Below, piece after piece: positions 12,968-35,160 of a stretch of DNA of 64,000 nucleotides (the stretch's first letter is position 1; each line of letters opens with the position of its first letter). The DNA is from Vigna angularis. Taxonomy: Eukaryota; Streptophyta; Magnoliopsida; Fabales; Fabaceae. The position numbers and the translations under genes were made by a program. Location of the stretch: assembly GCF_016808095.1 (NCBI RefSeq), contig NC_068979.1, forward strand, positions 26,803,960 to 26,867,959, read 5' to 3'. The notes below the pieces were generated by a model, which had not been told where the DNA came from, made no database searches, and worked only from the letters and a program-made list of their open reading frames with translations.

Positions 12968-21343
<8,376 letters not shown>

Positions 21344-22827
21344 ATTATAAGAGCATTCGTGTCCAGATATTCAGGTGATTATCTGCTATTACCATTCCAA
21401 ATCTGCTGCGGGTTTGTCAAAGAAACCAATTTGGAATACCTAGCTGGAGTCATACACGGTGTTTTAAACTTAAGTCTCAGATAAGCATAACTGGTTGATG
21501 CTGATTCTTTTAGCAGGTGTTTACATTCAACTACTTTTTTGTCTCATTAAAATTCTTGGCTGAGTTCCATTCAGCTATTGTTGTGAGCAGATAATAGCGG
21601 TTGTTCGAGTGTAATATGTTGTGTACAAAACCTATTAAGGAAAAATATAACAATTCTAACTAATGTTTAAATTTTTCTTATCTTTGAAAACTATTGGTAG
21701 TTTTCATTTCTTGGACATTGTTTGACGAGTTCATGTGTTAAATTCTACCAACTACTACCAGATTTCCTTCCCAATTTTTAGGTTGTTCTTGTATTGGTTC
21801 TGAAGGTTTATTTAGGAATTGTCCTCTCCTATGTCATCAAATATTGGGCCTGTCCCAATCTATTCTGTCAGCTTGATTCTCTATGAGAAGAGGTCCTCTA
21901 AGGAGAGAGACAAAGTGGCAGGCTGCTCAATCCAATTTTATCTCTGTATGTGAACATGGTGATATCACCTACGCCTAAATTATCCTAGATTAGTTATTCC
22001 ATAATTCCGTGTGACATTTGTGTTTATAGGGCGTTGAGGTGATTCTTGCATTTGTAGCCAAATTATTGGCTAACTTTACAGCATTTTGAGATCCAGATGC
22101 TACCAAATCATTATGTTTTAAGATGTGAGAGTATTGTTAGCTGAATTATTTGGCTAAGGGCATAAGTTCACTTCTGATAAATTTGTTTAAGTACTTTATA
22201 CGAAAAAAGGTAAAGTGAAATTAATTTCTAACTAAAATCAAGTGATGGACATTACAAATTAAAAATTATGTGCTACCACTACCAAAGCCATGCTAATTTG
22301 TTATATCCTGGGAAATTTTTGCATAATCATTATAAACATGTTCATTACCTGAATTGTACGTGGCATACGTATGGTTTGCATAATAAACTTTTAATACAAC
22401 TAGCTGACTAAAGACCAAATTAGAATAAATAAATATTGTGGTATTATTCACACCTTTTTCTCAGTAGGGACTGTCACTTGGACAGACCTTAGAACTGCAC
22501 CTTTTCCAGGTGTAATGAAGGTCACTCTAGGCCATGAGCCTTCATGATCACACCATCACTCAACCAGAGTGCTATACTGTGAATAGAAGTGCATAGTTTG
22601 AACACATCTGTGAATAGAAATGCATTGTTTAAGCACACATTATAATAACCTATTCAATTTTTTTGCTGTATTTTAAAACTCAACAAAATAATTTCCTTAT
22701 GAATTTATCTATTTTCAACAAAATAAAAGGAACAATATTGCATAACTTAGAGGTCTCCACATGTGTATATGCTATAAACTGATGCCCTGGTATGCTATGA
22801 GCACAATATAAAAGAAATGAAAAAATT
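21344..22827. other. Convergent intergenic region between VIK and the p24 gene
   Basis: This holds the 3' ends of two convergent genes. No coding sequence or clear repeat is seen beyond short A/T runs. Confidence 0.5.
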
Positions 22828-24424
22828 TCAGAGGATTTTCTTTTTCTCAAAGAAGGTCTTCAAGTGCCATAGTTGCAACCCTGCTACTGACATGCAGACA
22901 AAAAATGAAAGCAAGCACAGCCACAATATCCTGGTGTTGGTTGTCCAGTTGTGCAGTTCCATTTCTTGTTCTCTAAAAGCAAATATGGTGAATAAAAGAA
23001 GCATTAAAATCCTCTTGAAATTTGAATTAAGAATTCAGGTACAAACTAATGTACATGCTTACTGTTTTCGAAGATAAACAGTCTCCTCGTGAATGGAAGA
23101 GGCAACTTCCTGTAAAATCTGTAGTTGACGAACCATTCCCTGCAAATATGAGACAAATCAGTGTATGATAATTGAAGGGTTGAAAAATTCACACTATTTG
23201 CATTACACAAGGATGAAGGGTGGGGATAAACAGTAGGATTTGAGTTATATGTTTCTTTAAACAAATCCTTAAATTACATTTTACTAATCTTTCTTTTTTT
23301 TAATCTCACATTTACCTTTCTTATTGTTATATCTAATAGCTGTATGAGAAAATATAAATATGATTATTTTTACTCATCTTAATTTATTTAACATCCATCT
23401 TTGTATCTATTGTTTTGTGTAAGAAAGTGTTTAACAAATACATCCTTAATACTAATACAAACATCCACTTACATCTACATGGCTTTTCTTTGCAACATTA
23501 GACCAATCTTTTGCTGCAACACCTGTTCTCCAATCGAGATCAATTGTGAGTGTTACCTGGGGTTTCTGATGGCCAACCCAGAAACATGCTATGTGATCAC
23601 CATTTTCTCCTGCCACAAATGAAAACTGTCCTGACTGAACATGATCACTCTCGTGATAAATTTTGCTCCCTTCCAGTGAACCCACCTGATAAACCAAATA
23701 ACCCATCATTCAAATTTATCACTATTAATTCAGGCACAAAAATTCTAAAAAATGAGCATCAAAAGTTTAATTTTCTACTTCTTGATTTTCTTCCTACCCT
23801 CTTATTCTTCTGTTGGATCCAATTCAGAAAAGTGGGTCAAATTTTCGATCCTTCAAGTGTATTCAAGAATTCATTTCAAAACTACAAGTTCAACGGAAGC
23901 AATATTCCACACTAATTCCATGAATCTTTTAAGGAGATTCATGGAAGAAACAGCGTCAATAAAATGACATGAATTCAGTTTATATAAGAAACTTACACCA
24001 CTTTAATAAAAAAATTTCAAATCTTTATTAACTTATAGACTCCGAGTGAAAATGGAAAATAACTACATTGGTGAAATAGAAATGAAAAGGTACACCCCAG
24101 ATAAAAAAAAAAACTGATAACCATTACATCAAACGAAAAATTACTGTATAATAAAAACCTAAACGAGTGTTGAGAAATAAGCAGTAAATATACCCGAACA
24201 CTGACAGTATGAGAATCAGGCAAGGGTTGATGAACATTGGGATTAATGATACTGTAATTGCCCACTGTCATTGAACTCTTCCTTATGTCTTCGGTTATGC
24301 ATTTGGTCTGACCAGATTCCAATTCAAACCTCAGTGATTGAACTGAATATGAAAACAGTCCAAAAATCAGAAGAAAAAACCAATGGGGTTGTGGGTTTAG
24401 TTTAAACATAGTGTTCATGTACAA
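22828..24424 (-). CDS. Transmembrane emp24/p24 (GOLD domain) cargo receptor, delta-like
   Basis: The minus-strand exons are 24194-24424, 23473-23685, 23063-23139 and 22828-22972, giving 221 residues. The protein starts with a hydrophobic signal peptide (FFLLIFGLFSYSVQS). It continues with a GOLD domain (LRFELESGQTKC, HTVSVRV, GDHIACFWV) whose two conserved cysteines are at about 42 and 111. A coiled coil follows (SIHEETVYLRKQEQEME), then a membrane segment (WLCLLSFFVCMSVAGLQLW) and a tail LKTFFEKKKIL. The tail has the FF motif for COPII and a KKxx dilysine for COPI retrieval. From family knowledge, p24 proteins cycle between ER and Golgi and select cargo. Three in-frame Met codons (24424, 24418, 24409) precede the signal peptide, so the exact start is uncertain. 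Confidence 0.93.
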
Positions 24425-24466
24425 TCAGTGACGAGGTATTACAAAACATGAAACATGTACAGTGAA

Positions 24467-24469
<3 letters not shown>

Positions 24470-24526
<57 letters not shown>
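24470..24526. repeat. (AT)n microsatellite upstream of the p24 gene
   Basis: An uninterrupted AT run of about 56 bases beginning about 45 bases upstream of the first possible p24 start codon. Confidence 0.95.
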
Positions 24527-24528
<2 letters not shown>

Positions 24529-25517
24529 GTGCCATTATTACAAAGTTGGCCAAATTTTGATTCTTTCCCTGTTTATCGTTCAATGGAGCATGTTTGTCAG
24601 ATTTGTTTCATAGTTCATCGTGGTTGGTTACTTTGTATTTCTTTCCTTCTTTGTGCTGTTTAACAAATCTGTAATATTAATAAAAAAATATATTGTAGTG
24701 TAAACAAATTCTTAGCAATTTTACATCAATTCTTATCAATTTTATATTTTAAAAATTGATTGCTTTTTCAATTTAACAATTTTTTTTAAAGTTAACCTTT
24801 TTTAAACGAAAAAAGAATATTTATAATAAAAGAACTATCCACAAATAGAGAAATAAAGTTTTGAATATACCTAAGTTATAATTAATAACAATAATAATTT
24901 ATTATATTTTATTATTATAATATATATGTGTATATTTTTATATTTATTATCAATACTTAATTTCATCCGAATAATTAAAAATATTATATAAAATAAGATG
25001 AAACTAATTTAAAAAACATATAAAATTTATTAATTTGAAATAAAAGAAAATATATTTACATTTTGAGAAAATTATGAAAAAAGTTATTAAATGAAAATTT
25101 ATAATTTATTTTAAAAATATATAATAAAATAAACATTTATAATTTATTTAAATATTAATAAAGTAAATTATATATAGTAATAAAAAATCTTTTTATATTT
25201 TCTCTCCACCGTAACCTATCTTTTTCTTCTAATTCGGGAATAAAAAAATAATATATTGAAAAGATAATATATTTGTATGAATGAGTTTAGGAGATGGAGA
25301 TATAGATGTTATAATTATATATGGTATATAGATATGTTATTAAAAGGGATTTTTATTTGTGTAAAGGAATAATTAAATAATTAAATTATTACATAATAAC
25401 ATATAATAAAAAGATATTTAACATATGTTAGTGCACTAACATACATCAAATGTTGTACAATTTTATTTTGAAATGACATCAATTAAAAGTTGGTATTTTG
25501 TAAAATTCATCATTAAG

Positions 25518-26115
25518 GCTTTGTTCATTTTGATAGAATGTATACTGATTGACGAGGAAGGAATTGCGAAATTTATCGCTCGTTTTCAAAGATTTAAAAA
25601 CGAGTGATCAAGAAGATTTGAAAGATGGTAGCAAAAGTGAATCCTCCCAAGGTAGACCGGATTTACGATGATTACGAGTAAAATTACCAAATGTCCAAGA
25701 TTTGCAATGAAGAGAAAGCAACCATACTCATTAGCCATTGAAGTGGATCTTTGTGGTCTATGTTAATGTGAATGTTGAAGAGGTTGAAGATGAAGGGTGG
25801 TCTATTGCAGAGGTTGAAGATGAAGTTGTTGTGATGGAGGTTGCAGATGAAGTGGAAGAGGAGGTCGTTATTGGACTAGCAAAGGCTCAATTCGATTCCA
25901 CTTTGAGGGATATTTATCGGCCTTTATTTGATTCTACAAGGATTGTATTCAATTACAACTCCCTGTATTTAGTTAGTATTTGGTTTCACATGCTTTATAA
26001 TGATAATAATAACAATAATACCAACAACAATAATGATAATAATAATAATGATAATAATAACAATAATAATGATAATAATAACGATAATAATAATAAAATA
26101 ATAACAATAATAATA

Positions 26116-26151
<36 letters not shown>

Positions 26152-26370
26152 CTAAGAATATTTTGATAATCTTAATTTCTACTAATTAAATCATTTTTTT
26201 TATTTGTCACATCTATTAAATTTTATACTAATTTTTATAAACTTTATTTTCAAATTTACTTTCACTCACATTCAAATCCTTTTTAAAAAATAATAATCAA
26301 TCTACTTCCAAATTTTCTCACATTCATTCACTCGATATCAACCAAATTCATTCTCTTAAATGAACACAGC
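25518..26370. mobile_element. Candidate non-autonomous TIR transposon with simple-repeat core
   Basis: The left end GCTTTGTTCATTTTGATAG and the right end, read as reverse complement GCTGTGTTCATTTAAGAG, form imperfect terminal inverted repeats. The AATAAT/GATAAT array at about 26000-26155 lies inside. The right ~200 bp recur in inverted orientation at about 26868-27070, which shows that this is a dispersed family. An open frame at 25738-26166 runs through low-complexity sequence and has no recognisable domain. Confidence 0.5.
26000..26155. repeat. AAT/GAT-type imperfect microsatellite
   Basis: An array of AAT, GAT and AAC triplets over about 155 bases, ending in TAT/ATT triplets, so the 3' end can pair with the body. 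Confidence 0.9.
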
Positions 26371-26867
26371 ATAAAGGACATTAAACTCTCGTATGATTGT
26401 TGTTTTTGAATGTCTATTTTTAATTTTAACGTCAATTTAATCACTCTGGCTAAGACGTGACATTAAAATTAAAAAATAACAAATATCAAAAATTGATTTT
26501 ACGGTAGTGTAAGACTTGAGTGATAGTCGAAAATTTGCTATATTTAGAAGTAGGGTTTTAAATTTATTAGTTTTTGTTGTTAAACTTGATCAAATGGTTG
26601 TAAATTTAGATATTAATTTTTATGGTTAAAACTTTGATAGATAAAGAACAATTTAAATTTTAATTCATAAATGAATTATAAATTTTTATTTAAAATAAAA
26701 AATAAATTAAATATTAATAATTTTTAATTTATAAAAAAATATGTAAATGAATTAATATAATTATTAATTATTTTTTATCTCTAGAATTAGTTATTATTAA
26801 AGATTTTTTTATAGGATTAATTTGTGATCTTAATGCATGTCATAGTATTTCGCTATCTATAAGGTTG

Positions 26868-27070
26868 TGTTTACTTTGAAGGAAAGATTTGGAGAAGAGT
26901 GGGTTTATGAATTTGAGGATGAATTAATTATTGTTTATTTAAGTGAATTTGGAGGTGAGTGAGAGTGAATTTGGAAGTAAAATTTGTAAGAATTAGGATA
27001 GGATTTGATCCATGTGACAAATAAAAAAATGATTTAATTGATAGAAATTAAAGATTACTAAAATACTCTT
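26868..27070. mobile_element. Partial second copy (inverted) of the 25518-26370 transposon family
   Basis: Several blocks match the reverse complement of 26160-26370 in the same order: GTGTTTACTTTGAAGGA (terminal block), GAGTGAGAGTGAATTTGGAA, ATGTGACAAATAAAAAAATG and ATTTAATTGATAGAAATTAA. Identity is moderate. The other terminus was not found. Confidence 0.6.
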
Positions 27071-28570
27071 AGTAGTAAAAGTATTATAAATGATAATTGT
27101 TAATATTATATAAAATTTTAAAAATTATTATAAAGAGAGAAAAAATAAAAATTAATTTAAAATTCCATTATTATTATTATTATTAGTAGTAAAAATATAT
27201 ATGCAAAAAATATACATTAGATGGAAGTAAAAACGAAATAAAGTAAAAAGTTGTTTTTGAAGAATAGAAATAAGGAGATGAAGAAAAGGTGAAGGCTGCA
27301 TGGCACATATCAACACATGGAGGAAAGCATGGAGAGGTGTGCAGGCTCATGGAAATGAATAAATCACCATGGAAATAGAATAAATGGTATAGTGGAATCG
27401 AATAAGGGAGTGTATGGAACCGAATACAAGTTTGTGGGAACTGAGTACACATATCAATTGCATTTGTTCTTACTACTGGAACTGAATACTCAAAAATGAT
27501 AATCGAATACACCAACACTATTAGAATCGAATATAACTCTTCTTCAACTCCTTCTTCAAGCTTTGTTATTCACCTTCTTTCTCTTCAACAACTCTTCATC
27601 TTCATCTTTAAAATGGGAGCAGCTATCAACCTTAAATCACCATAGACCAACCTCCATTCTTGGTCATCTCCAACCTCTACAATCGAAATGCTTGCATTTT
27701 TACATGATATTTCACGTTTGTATTTTTATATGGTATTTTACAAATAATGAAAGGTGAGATTTTAATCAAAATCACCATAAATCGAAGCGTATTAGCAAGA
27801 TGATGAAAATGTGCATATCCCGCATATAAGCTCAAATTCATCTTTGTATATCATCTGAAATGAACTCTCGCAAATCCGTCCTAACCTTTTCTCTTGAACA
27901 GTCCAATATGTTGATACGAACACGCAGTCTAAGTGTATTTGTGAATTAAGCTTGTGTACCTGAGTTCTGGAAAGAGATCCGTGAGTGTCCGTGTGTTTGG
28001 TGGTTAGCTGGAAGATAGAGATATGAAGCAGTTTCATCAATAAAAAAAAATTAATGATATGAATACAATTAAAATAAATTTATATAATATTTCCCACATT
28101 AATTGACACCTTAATTTCATATGAAACTATGATAATATATGACTCTGAATTGTGTTCTAACTCCAATAAATTTGAATTGGATTCTAACTTTATATCACTT
28201 ATCCAAGTAAATGACATTGTACAACATGCATACTTAATGTTACTTGGGATGATTGTACATATCTAACAATAAACCTAAATAATTGATGTTCACACGCATA
28301 CATAATTTATTAGCAAAGACAATTTCATCTTAATTGATGAACGTTTGACAATTTTAAGGATACTTAAATTACTTTAGAGAGCTATTCTTACCATTGGTTT
28401 ACTAATCACTCAATATCTTATTATTTTTCAATTTACTTCCCATGCAATGTGCCAAAAGTGACTAATTGATAATTAAGAGTAACTAATTGATAAAGAATAC
28501 TGATATAAACCAAAAGTGACTTATCAATAATCAAATAATATTCATATTCATGTAAATTAAAAAAGAGTAA

Positions 28571-28575
<5 letters not shown>

Positions 28576-28617
<42 letters not shown>
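28576..28617. repeat. (AT)n microsatellite
   Basis: An AT dinucleotide run of about 40 bases. Confidence 0.95.
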
Positions 28618-28619
<2 letters not shown>

Positions 28620-29626
28620 TTAATTAAGTTTAATGTGTTTAAATGGAATAGACTCAAGTGCTTAGTTTATGAAATCTAGCAAGTATTTAAATTACTGTAT
28701 TTTGTTTGGTATATATAGATATTGTAAACTTTAATAGAAAACTTGTACATCATTTTTAAAATATCAAATAAATGATATAAAAGTATGAAAAATTCTATAC
28801 ATTCAAATACTAACAAATAGGTATATATAGATATTAAAAATTAAAAATTATTTAAATAATTGATTTGTGTGCTCGAGAATTTTGAAGCCATAAGAAGTTG
28901 TTAGAATTATAATAGAATGATTTGAAAGTCTTTAATTTTGATTAGTTGATTCTTATCCATTCATCTCGTCTGTATAATTTTCTTGTGAAAAGGTAACTGA
29001 TTTTGGGTTATTTCCCTTTTCTTCTTAAAACTTCCTGTAAAGAAAGAAAATCAGAATCGGAGAGAGAGAAAGCTAACATTTTTTTCTGTGGAAAAGAGAG
29101 AGAAACTTCCATTGAGATTGGCGAAATCGTGGTTGGGATAGAAAAGGCAAGGAAAAAACGAGGGAGAGAGAGGAAAAGAAAAACAATTTTCCCAGATAAG
29201 GGAATACAAAAATTCATTGCAAGACCGTTTGTTTGTCGTTGAGATTTGATCCTTTGCTTTCACTCCCTTGTTCTTGGATCTTTGTCTCGTCGTGCTATCC
29301 CAATCCTTCTCTATAACACTTTTCCCCCTCTTTCTCCTGTTAAATTTTTGTTCATTGATTCTTGAAGAACAAAAAGATCGTGTTTTGAGTCTCGTGCACG
29401 AGAATCTGCTTCAAATTCAATTCTGGGTCGGTTTCAGTTTCTGCAAAAGATTCGTCCTCTTTGTTACATCGTTTGTGCCCGAGGTAGGGCTTCACGGGGT
29501 TGCATTAATGAGTTTATTATTCAGTTGTCTATTTGTGTTATGCTGATTTGGTTTGTGTGGGAATGTTGGAAACTGTGTGAAGGTTTTAAGGTTCGATGAA
29601 GCGGCAATGAGGTGTGTGGCTGTGAA

Positions 29627-32600
29627 ATGGAGGTTAGATCAGAGGGCATACAAGTGAGGTGTGATAAATTTCCGGGTCCTGTCATTCCTAGGACACGTTT
29701 GAGGATTTGGTTCATTCGTGTGTGCTCAAGCATTGTGCTGTGGACGTGTCTGGTTCAGTTAGCGACAGTGAGTGAACTATGGCATTCACATTTGATTTCT
29801 GGGATTACTAATGGTATATATAACATAGCCCAAGTTCAGCTTCCAATACAAGCGAATAATGCGATTGCTCAATCGCCTCCTGCTTTTCTTCCTCGAAGTT
29901 AGTTTCTCTACTGCATACTTGTCTTACAGCTAAGTTCTTGTTTGCTTAAATGAATAACTTGAACCTGTAATGTGACATTGGATACGTATATAATATGTTT
30001 GAGCAATGAAACCCATCTGTTAATTGTTATTAAAGGCGACTATGGTTCTTACAAAAGTAGGTGCAATTGTGATAGATTTGTGGATGGTGAAATCACTGGG
30101 GAGCGTCAATGCTTTATGGACTTATGGCTGTTAACTAGCAATTATTATTTGGTATTTATGAAGGTGTGATTCGGGTTTTGTGATGCGAACATTAGAATTT
30201 CTAACCAAGATTAGAACAGATCTTACTGATTTCTGAACATCGACATTGATTTTGATATTTAATCATCATATTTTGAGGATTTCCTGCAAGAAGAGCTGCT
30301 TAACATTAATACTGGTTTGTGGTTCCGTACAGTTTTGGTTTGGGGTGGCAGGAGCGATTTAAACGGAAAGCAAATATGTATGACAATAACATAGGGTCTT
30401 AAGATATGCATACGTTCATACCTGGTAGTTTTACATGTACCTGTTTAAGTTGTAACCAAAGAGGTAATTTTCTCTAAATATTACAGAAAGATCTCCATTT
30501 ATAGATTTATGTTATGTTATGTTCTTCTAATATGACTTCTTCTATAACTATTTTATATGAATGGACAATAATTTGTTCAAATCTGCTTGCTTGTTTTGGA
30601 TTTAGTGACAATGTCCTGAGTTCTGGACAAAAATTGTGTCCTGTTGGTGTGCCTCATCTTTTGATTTCCATTATTGTGTATTTTTGTTGTTAAAAGGATT
30701 GCGAGTGGGTATAATAGGTTTTTTGGATAAGATATTTTAACTGTTCTACCTCTATTTTCTAACTCATTTTGGTATATGTTAAAAAATTTTGACCTGAAAC
30801 CTGACAGGAAATTATACAAGTAATGGTTTTCTAAGAGTTTCCTGCAATGGGGGCTTGAATCAAATGCGTGCTGCGGTTTGTACTTCCTATTCTGCCGTTT
30901 CTCTTTATATTGTATGACAAGCATAAATACTCATTTAGTGGTATGACGTTTCAGATTTGTGATATGGTGACAGTTGCTCGGTTTTTGAATCTCACATTGG
31001 TTGTTCCGGAGCTTGATAAGACATCATTTTGGGCAGACCCTAGGTATGTACTTTGTTCTGAAAAAAAGATGAGTATCCTGTAATTTGGCCTCCTTGTCAT
31101 TTTAAGGTTTTTAGTTTTCTTTTTGCAGCAATTTTGAGGACATTTTTGATGTGAAGCATTTTATTGATTCTCTAAGAGATGAAGTTCGGATAGTGAAAAA
31201 AGTGCCAAAAAAGTTCAGTGGCAAACGTGGATACTCTACCTTGGAGATGCCTCCTGTTAGCTGGTCTAACGAAAAGTATTACTTGGAACAGGTGGGCTCA
31301 TTTTATTTGTTTCATGCCATTTGAGAAAAATGCCAAAAACTATATACTATGCATATTGCAATTTAAGTTTTGATATTGTGATTGTGATTCTTCACCTTTA
31401 TTTTTATGCAATTGAAATTTATAATTTTAGGACAGCATGTATTCTTTATTTGTTAGCATTATGATGATACAAGTGTGTCATTCCCTCCTAAATCATTTTT
31501 TAATTCTTTTTTATTAGGCCATGAAGCCTTTCTTAACTTTTATGATTGTATGGCATGTTGCTACTGTCTTATTTAATAGACATGGAAGATACGATGAATT
31601 CTGTGTCAATAGATTTGTCCTCCTGCAAATTGATTGGGACTTGGGCATTATTGTTGCCCCTAGTCTATTATTATGGATTTCTTGTTCGAAATCATACTAT
31701 ACTTACTAATTGTTACTTTTGCTATATTTTATTACTCTTGATTTTGTTATGTGATGCAGCAAGACTAAAATGCAGTGTGAACTTGTAGTATCTAAATAGG
31801 AGTGCATTTTAATTTTTCTTTCATCTTGTCATTGGTACCGTCTGTACCCATCCATGCTGGAGGGTAAATTGGGATAATAGTTAAGAAATTGTTTTAACCT
31901 TCCATGACTCATATCTGAAGTTACTGTTCTTCCTAAATATCTCATTTGTTCTCATTAAAAAGAAAAGGACAAGAGAGGCAAGTGTGTAATTTAGGAGAAG
32001 AGATGTGTTATATGTTGTTGAAAATGGAGACCATTGGCTGTGTTATATTAAGAAATATATTATCATTGAAGTCAGGCATTTTAACTTCTGAATTAAATTG
32101 AAATAATATGAAGAAAGGCACAAGTACTACTTTAAGTTGCTTTTCTTGTGTTTCTTATTTAAAAATTGGACTGGGTTGCTTCTGATGTAGTGCCAAAGTA
32201 GGTATCAAAATTCAGAACTATGGCTTCCATGAGTGCATAGAAGAAAATAATTAGTTTGTAATATTGTGTTACCTTTTTATGACCAATACATATAGTGAGT
32301 TTAATCTAATGCTGTTAATTCCAATTGCAGATTTTACCACTTTTTGGAAAACATAAGGTGTTACATTTCAACAAAACTGATTCCCGTCTAGCAAACAATG
32401 GTCTTCCACTTGATTTACAGAAACTCAGGTGTCGTGTCAATTTCCAGGCACTTAAGTTCACTCCTCAAATTGAAAATTTGGGGCACAAATTGATTCAGAT
32501 GCTTCGTGAGAAGGGAACTTTTGTGGCATTGCATCTCAGATATGAGATGGACATGTTGGCTTTCTCTGGTTGTACCCATGGTTGCACTGATAAAGAAGCT

Positions 32601-34229
32601 GAAGAGCTCAAGCAGCTGAGGTCTTTCATGTTTCTTGTTTGGCTTTATATATTGGATTTTTAACCATTCTTGTTTTTGTCAATAATTGAGAGAGATGGTT
32701 CTTATCTGAGAGATGATGGGGAGGATACAACTGAACATCTTTTCTGTTTTCCCTGTGATAGATATTAACATTGATTTGAAATAGTTAATCATGCCTTCTA
32801 TTCATTTTGAGATGAAAAATAGGAACATTATAGTTTGGGACTGATAATAGGTAATGGTTAGTTGTGCTGTTGGAGGAAACTTCCAATTGGAGAGTAGACA
32901 TTCTATACTATATTTCATGAATTATATATGTTGATTTGGAGTACTTTGAGAAAATAAACATTTTTATGATCATAAATTCTGCTATGAGCCACAATATTGA
33001 ATTCCTCTTGTAATTCAGGTATGCTTTCCCTTGGTGGAAGGAAAAGGAGATCATTTCTGAGGAGCGGAGATCACAGGGCTTATGTCCTCTGACACCAGAG
33101 GAGGCAGCCTTAGTTCTGCGAGCCTTAGGTTTTGGTAGGGAGACTCAGATCTATATTGCAGCTGGTGAGATTTATGGTGGTGAACGCAGACTTGCACAAT
33201 TGAGATCTGTATATCCACGAATTGTGAGTTTTCATTGGATTATAGTTTTTCCTACTAACTTTCTGTTTATTTTTTGGATATTAAAATGGTTCAGAATAAT
33301 ACTAATGGGTTGTTGTGGATTATGCAAATTTTTCCTTGTGCATTCTGTCTGTGGTTGAAAATTGGTCTAGCCCTCAGACCTGTTGGCCCTGATCTAAATG
33401 TGCATTTTCTGTTTTTGATCCTCCTTTCTTCCCTTTCAAATTGTTCTGCATGGAAGCATCTGACTTTTCTTCTTCGCAATTTTAGGTGAAAAAGGAAACA
33501 TTGCTAACCTGGGACGAGTTGCGACAGTTCCAGAATCATTCATCTCAGATGGCAGCCTTGGATTTTATGGTTTCAGTAGCCAGTAACGCATTTGTTCCTA
33601 CCTATGATGGGAACATGGCGAAACTAGTGGAAGGTCATCGCAGGTATGTATTTACCCTTGCAAGTTGCAGTTTGGTTTTGGAGAATGTAAACACACCCTG
33701 TATTAAAATGAGTGAACTTCACATTACTGATTTAGTGGGATCCTTCTGAATTAATCTAAATTGTTACCAAGAGAAGTGCTAGTATAATGCAATCTTTCTA
33801 CAAAACCAGAGTGCAACTCATCAAATAAAAAGTAAGACACTTAATCTTAGTGTTTTCTGATGAAGAGTGGGTTGCTAGCATTTTTCTGTTTAGTAATTAT
33901 GTTTTTTTTCACATGAATATCCTTGGAAAGTCTCTAAGCATTTTGTGTGCAGGTATTCTGGTTTTAAAAAGACCATCTTATTAGACCGAAAAAAGGTGGT
34001 AGAATTAGTTGATATGCATCAAAATGGAACCCTTTCATGGATTCAGTTTGCAGATGCTGTGAGAGTGGTTCATGAGAGGAGAATTGCTCAGCCAACTAGG
34101 CGTAGAGCTATCTTAGATAAGCCAAAGGAAGAGGACTACTTCTATGCCAATCCTCATGAGTGCCTCTGTGAGGAAACAAATTGTGATGACTTGCTAGGTC
34201 CTCATAACTCTAGTAAGGTATCATCATGA
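29627..34229 (+). CDS. O-fucosyltransferase family protein (plant DUF246 / GT106-type)
   Basis: The exons are 29627-29897, 30808-30875, 30955-31043, 31129-31291, 32331-32620, 33019-33223, 33486-33643 and 33953-34229, giving 506 residues in one frame. A short basic N-tail precedes a single membrane segment ([18 protein letters not shown], residues ~28-46), so it should be a type II Golgi protein. The catalytic region has the family motifs in order: [12 protein letters not shown] (~102-113), [27 protein letters not shown] with Arg267, [11 protein letters not shown], and [14 protein letters not shown] near the sugar-nucleotide site. Family members transfer fucose or rhamnose in the Golgi; the acceptor of this one is unknown. 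The ATG at 29627 is chosen because the frame upstream has no ATG. Confidence 0.93.
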
Positions 34230-35160
34230 GTTAGGAGGAGGAATCCAAAATATGCATTCATTCTTGCTCAGGTGCTTTGTTAAGAATCAAGATTACAGCC
34301 CAAAGATACGGTGAGATCACAAGAATTTTGTAGGGAACAAGTAAAGGAAAGCAAAGGAGTAAAAATAACAAGAAAAGAGAGAAGCATTAGCTTATATTGT
34401 GGCTGGCAAAAGTTCATTTTTTTCCTTCATTAGTTAATTTTTTCTTCTTCTGTCTCTTAATAGTTTCATTCAATGAATATTTGACAATTCAAATTAAGTA
34501 TACCATAAAATAGGATAGAAGAGAAGGAGTAACTCATCATGGTATCCTAAAAGGATATCATTTAATGAATTGACCTATGACTTTAATGAATTGGAGTGTT
34601 GATGGTTCTGAAATACATTAGAATTTTATTTCCTAGAAGACATTTCTGTTGGATAAGTCGTCAGAAAATATGAATGATGTTCCTTTTCGACAAAAATGCT
34701 ACGGTTATGGAGATATTAAATACGCCTGGAAAGATGGTTGAAATATATGCAAATAATACTAAACTTAGTACAAAGTCAAGGCCATTTCGTTTTGCACCTT
34801 CTACTTTCTTTTGTAACTCTATAAATATTAAAATCGTTACTTTCTCCATTGGTTTAAAGTTCTTCCTGGACTTTGGAATATAGAAATCTTGTGAGTTGTG
34901 CAATCCAGGATTAAAAAATTTATATTGGATTATACAGTTCCGAACAGTAATTTAAAAGTCAAGTTTTACTTTTGTAATTGTATAATTGAAGTTAATTTTA
35001 ACTTTGTAATCCGAAAACAATATTGATTTTTGGACTATACAATATGAAAATATTTGTTTTAGAAAAAAATATTTTTTTATTCTATAATTTGGAAGTATAT
35101 TTTATTCTTATTTTTCAGAAAAGAATATCTTTCAGATTGTAGAATTTCATTATTTTTTTT

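Larger units (their letters stand above)
24425..29626. other. Repeat-rich intergenic region between the p24 and O-fucosyltransferase genes
   Basis: 5.2 kb with no supported gene. It holds AT microsatellites, a candidate TIR transposon at 25518-26370 with an AAT/GAT-type simple repeat, and a second, inverted copy of that family at about 26868-27070. From 27200 to 27540 a GAATCGAATA/GAACTGAATAC motif recurs without clear periodicity. The last ~600 bases are A/G-rich then C/T-rich and probably include the promoter and leader of the next gene. Confidence 0.5.

Noticed and set aside
25738..26166. 142-residue frame with E/V-rich and poly-Asn parts
   Set aside because: Low complexity, built on an AAT/GAT microsatellite inside a transposon-like segment. 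No domain recognised.
27183..27518. 111-residue minus-strand frame
   Set aside because: Composed of Phe/Tyr/Ser-rich low-complexity sequence without start context, domain or splice partners.
29003..29242. 79-residue K/R/E-rich frame upstream of the O-fucosyltransferase
   Set aside because: It follows from a purine-rich leader. There is no family match, and it is most likely promoter or 5' UTR.
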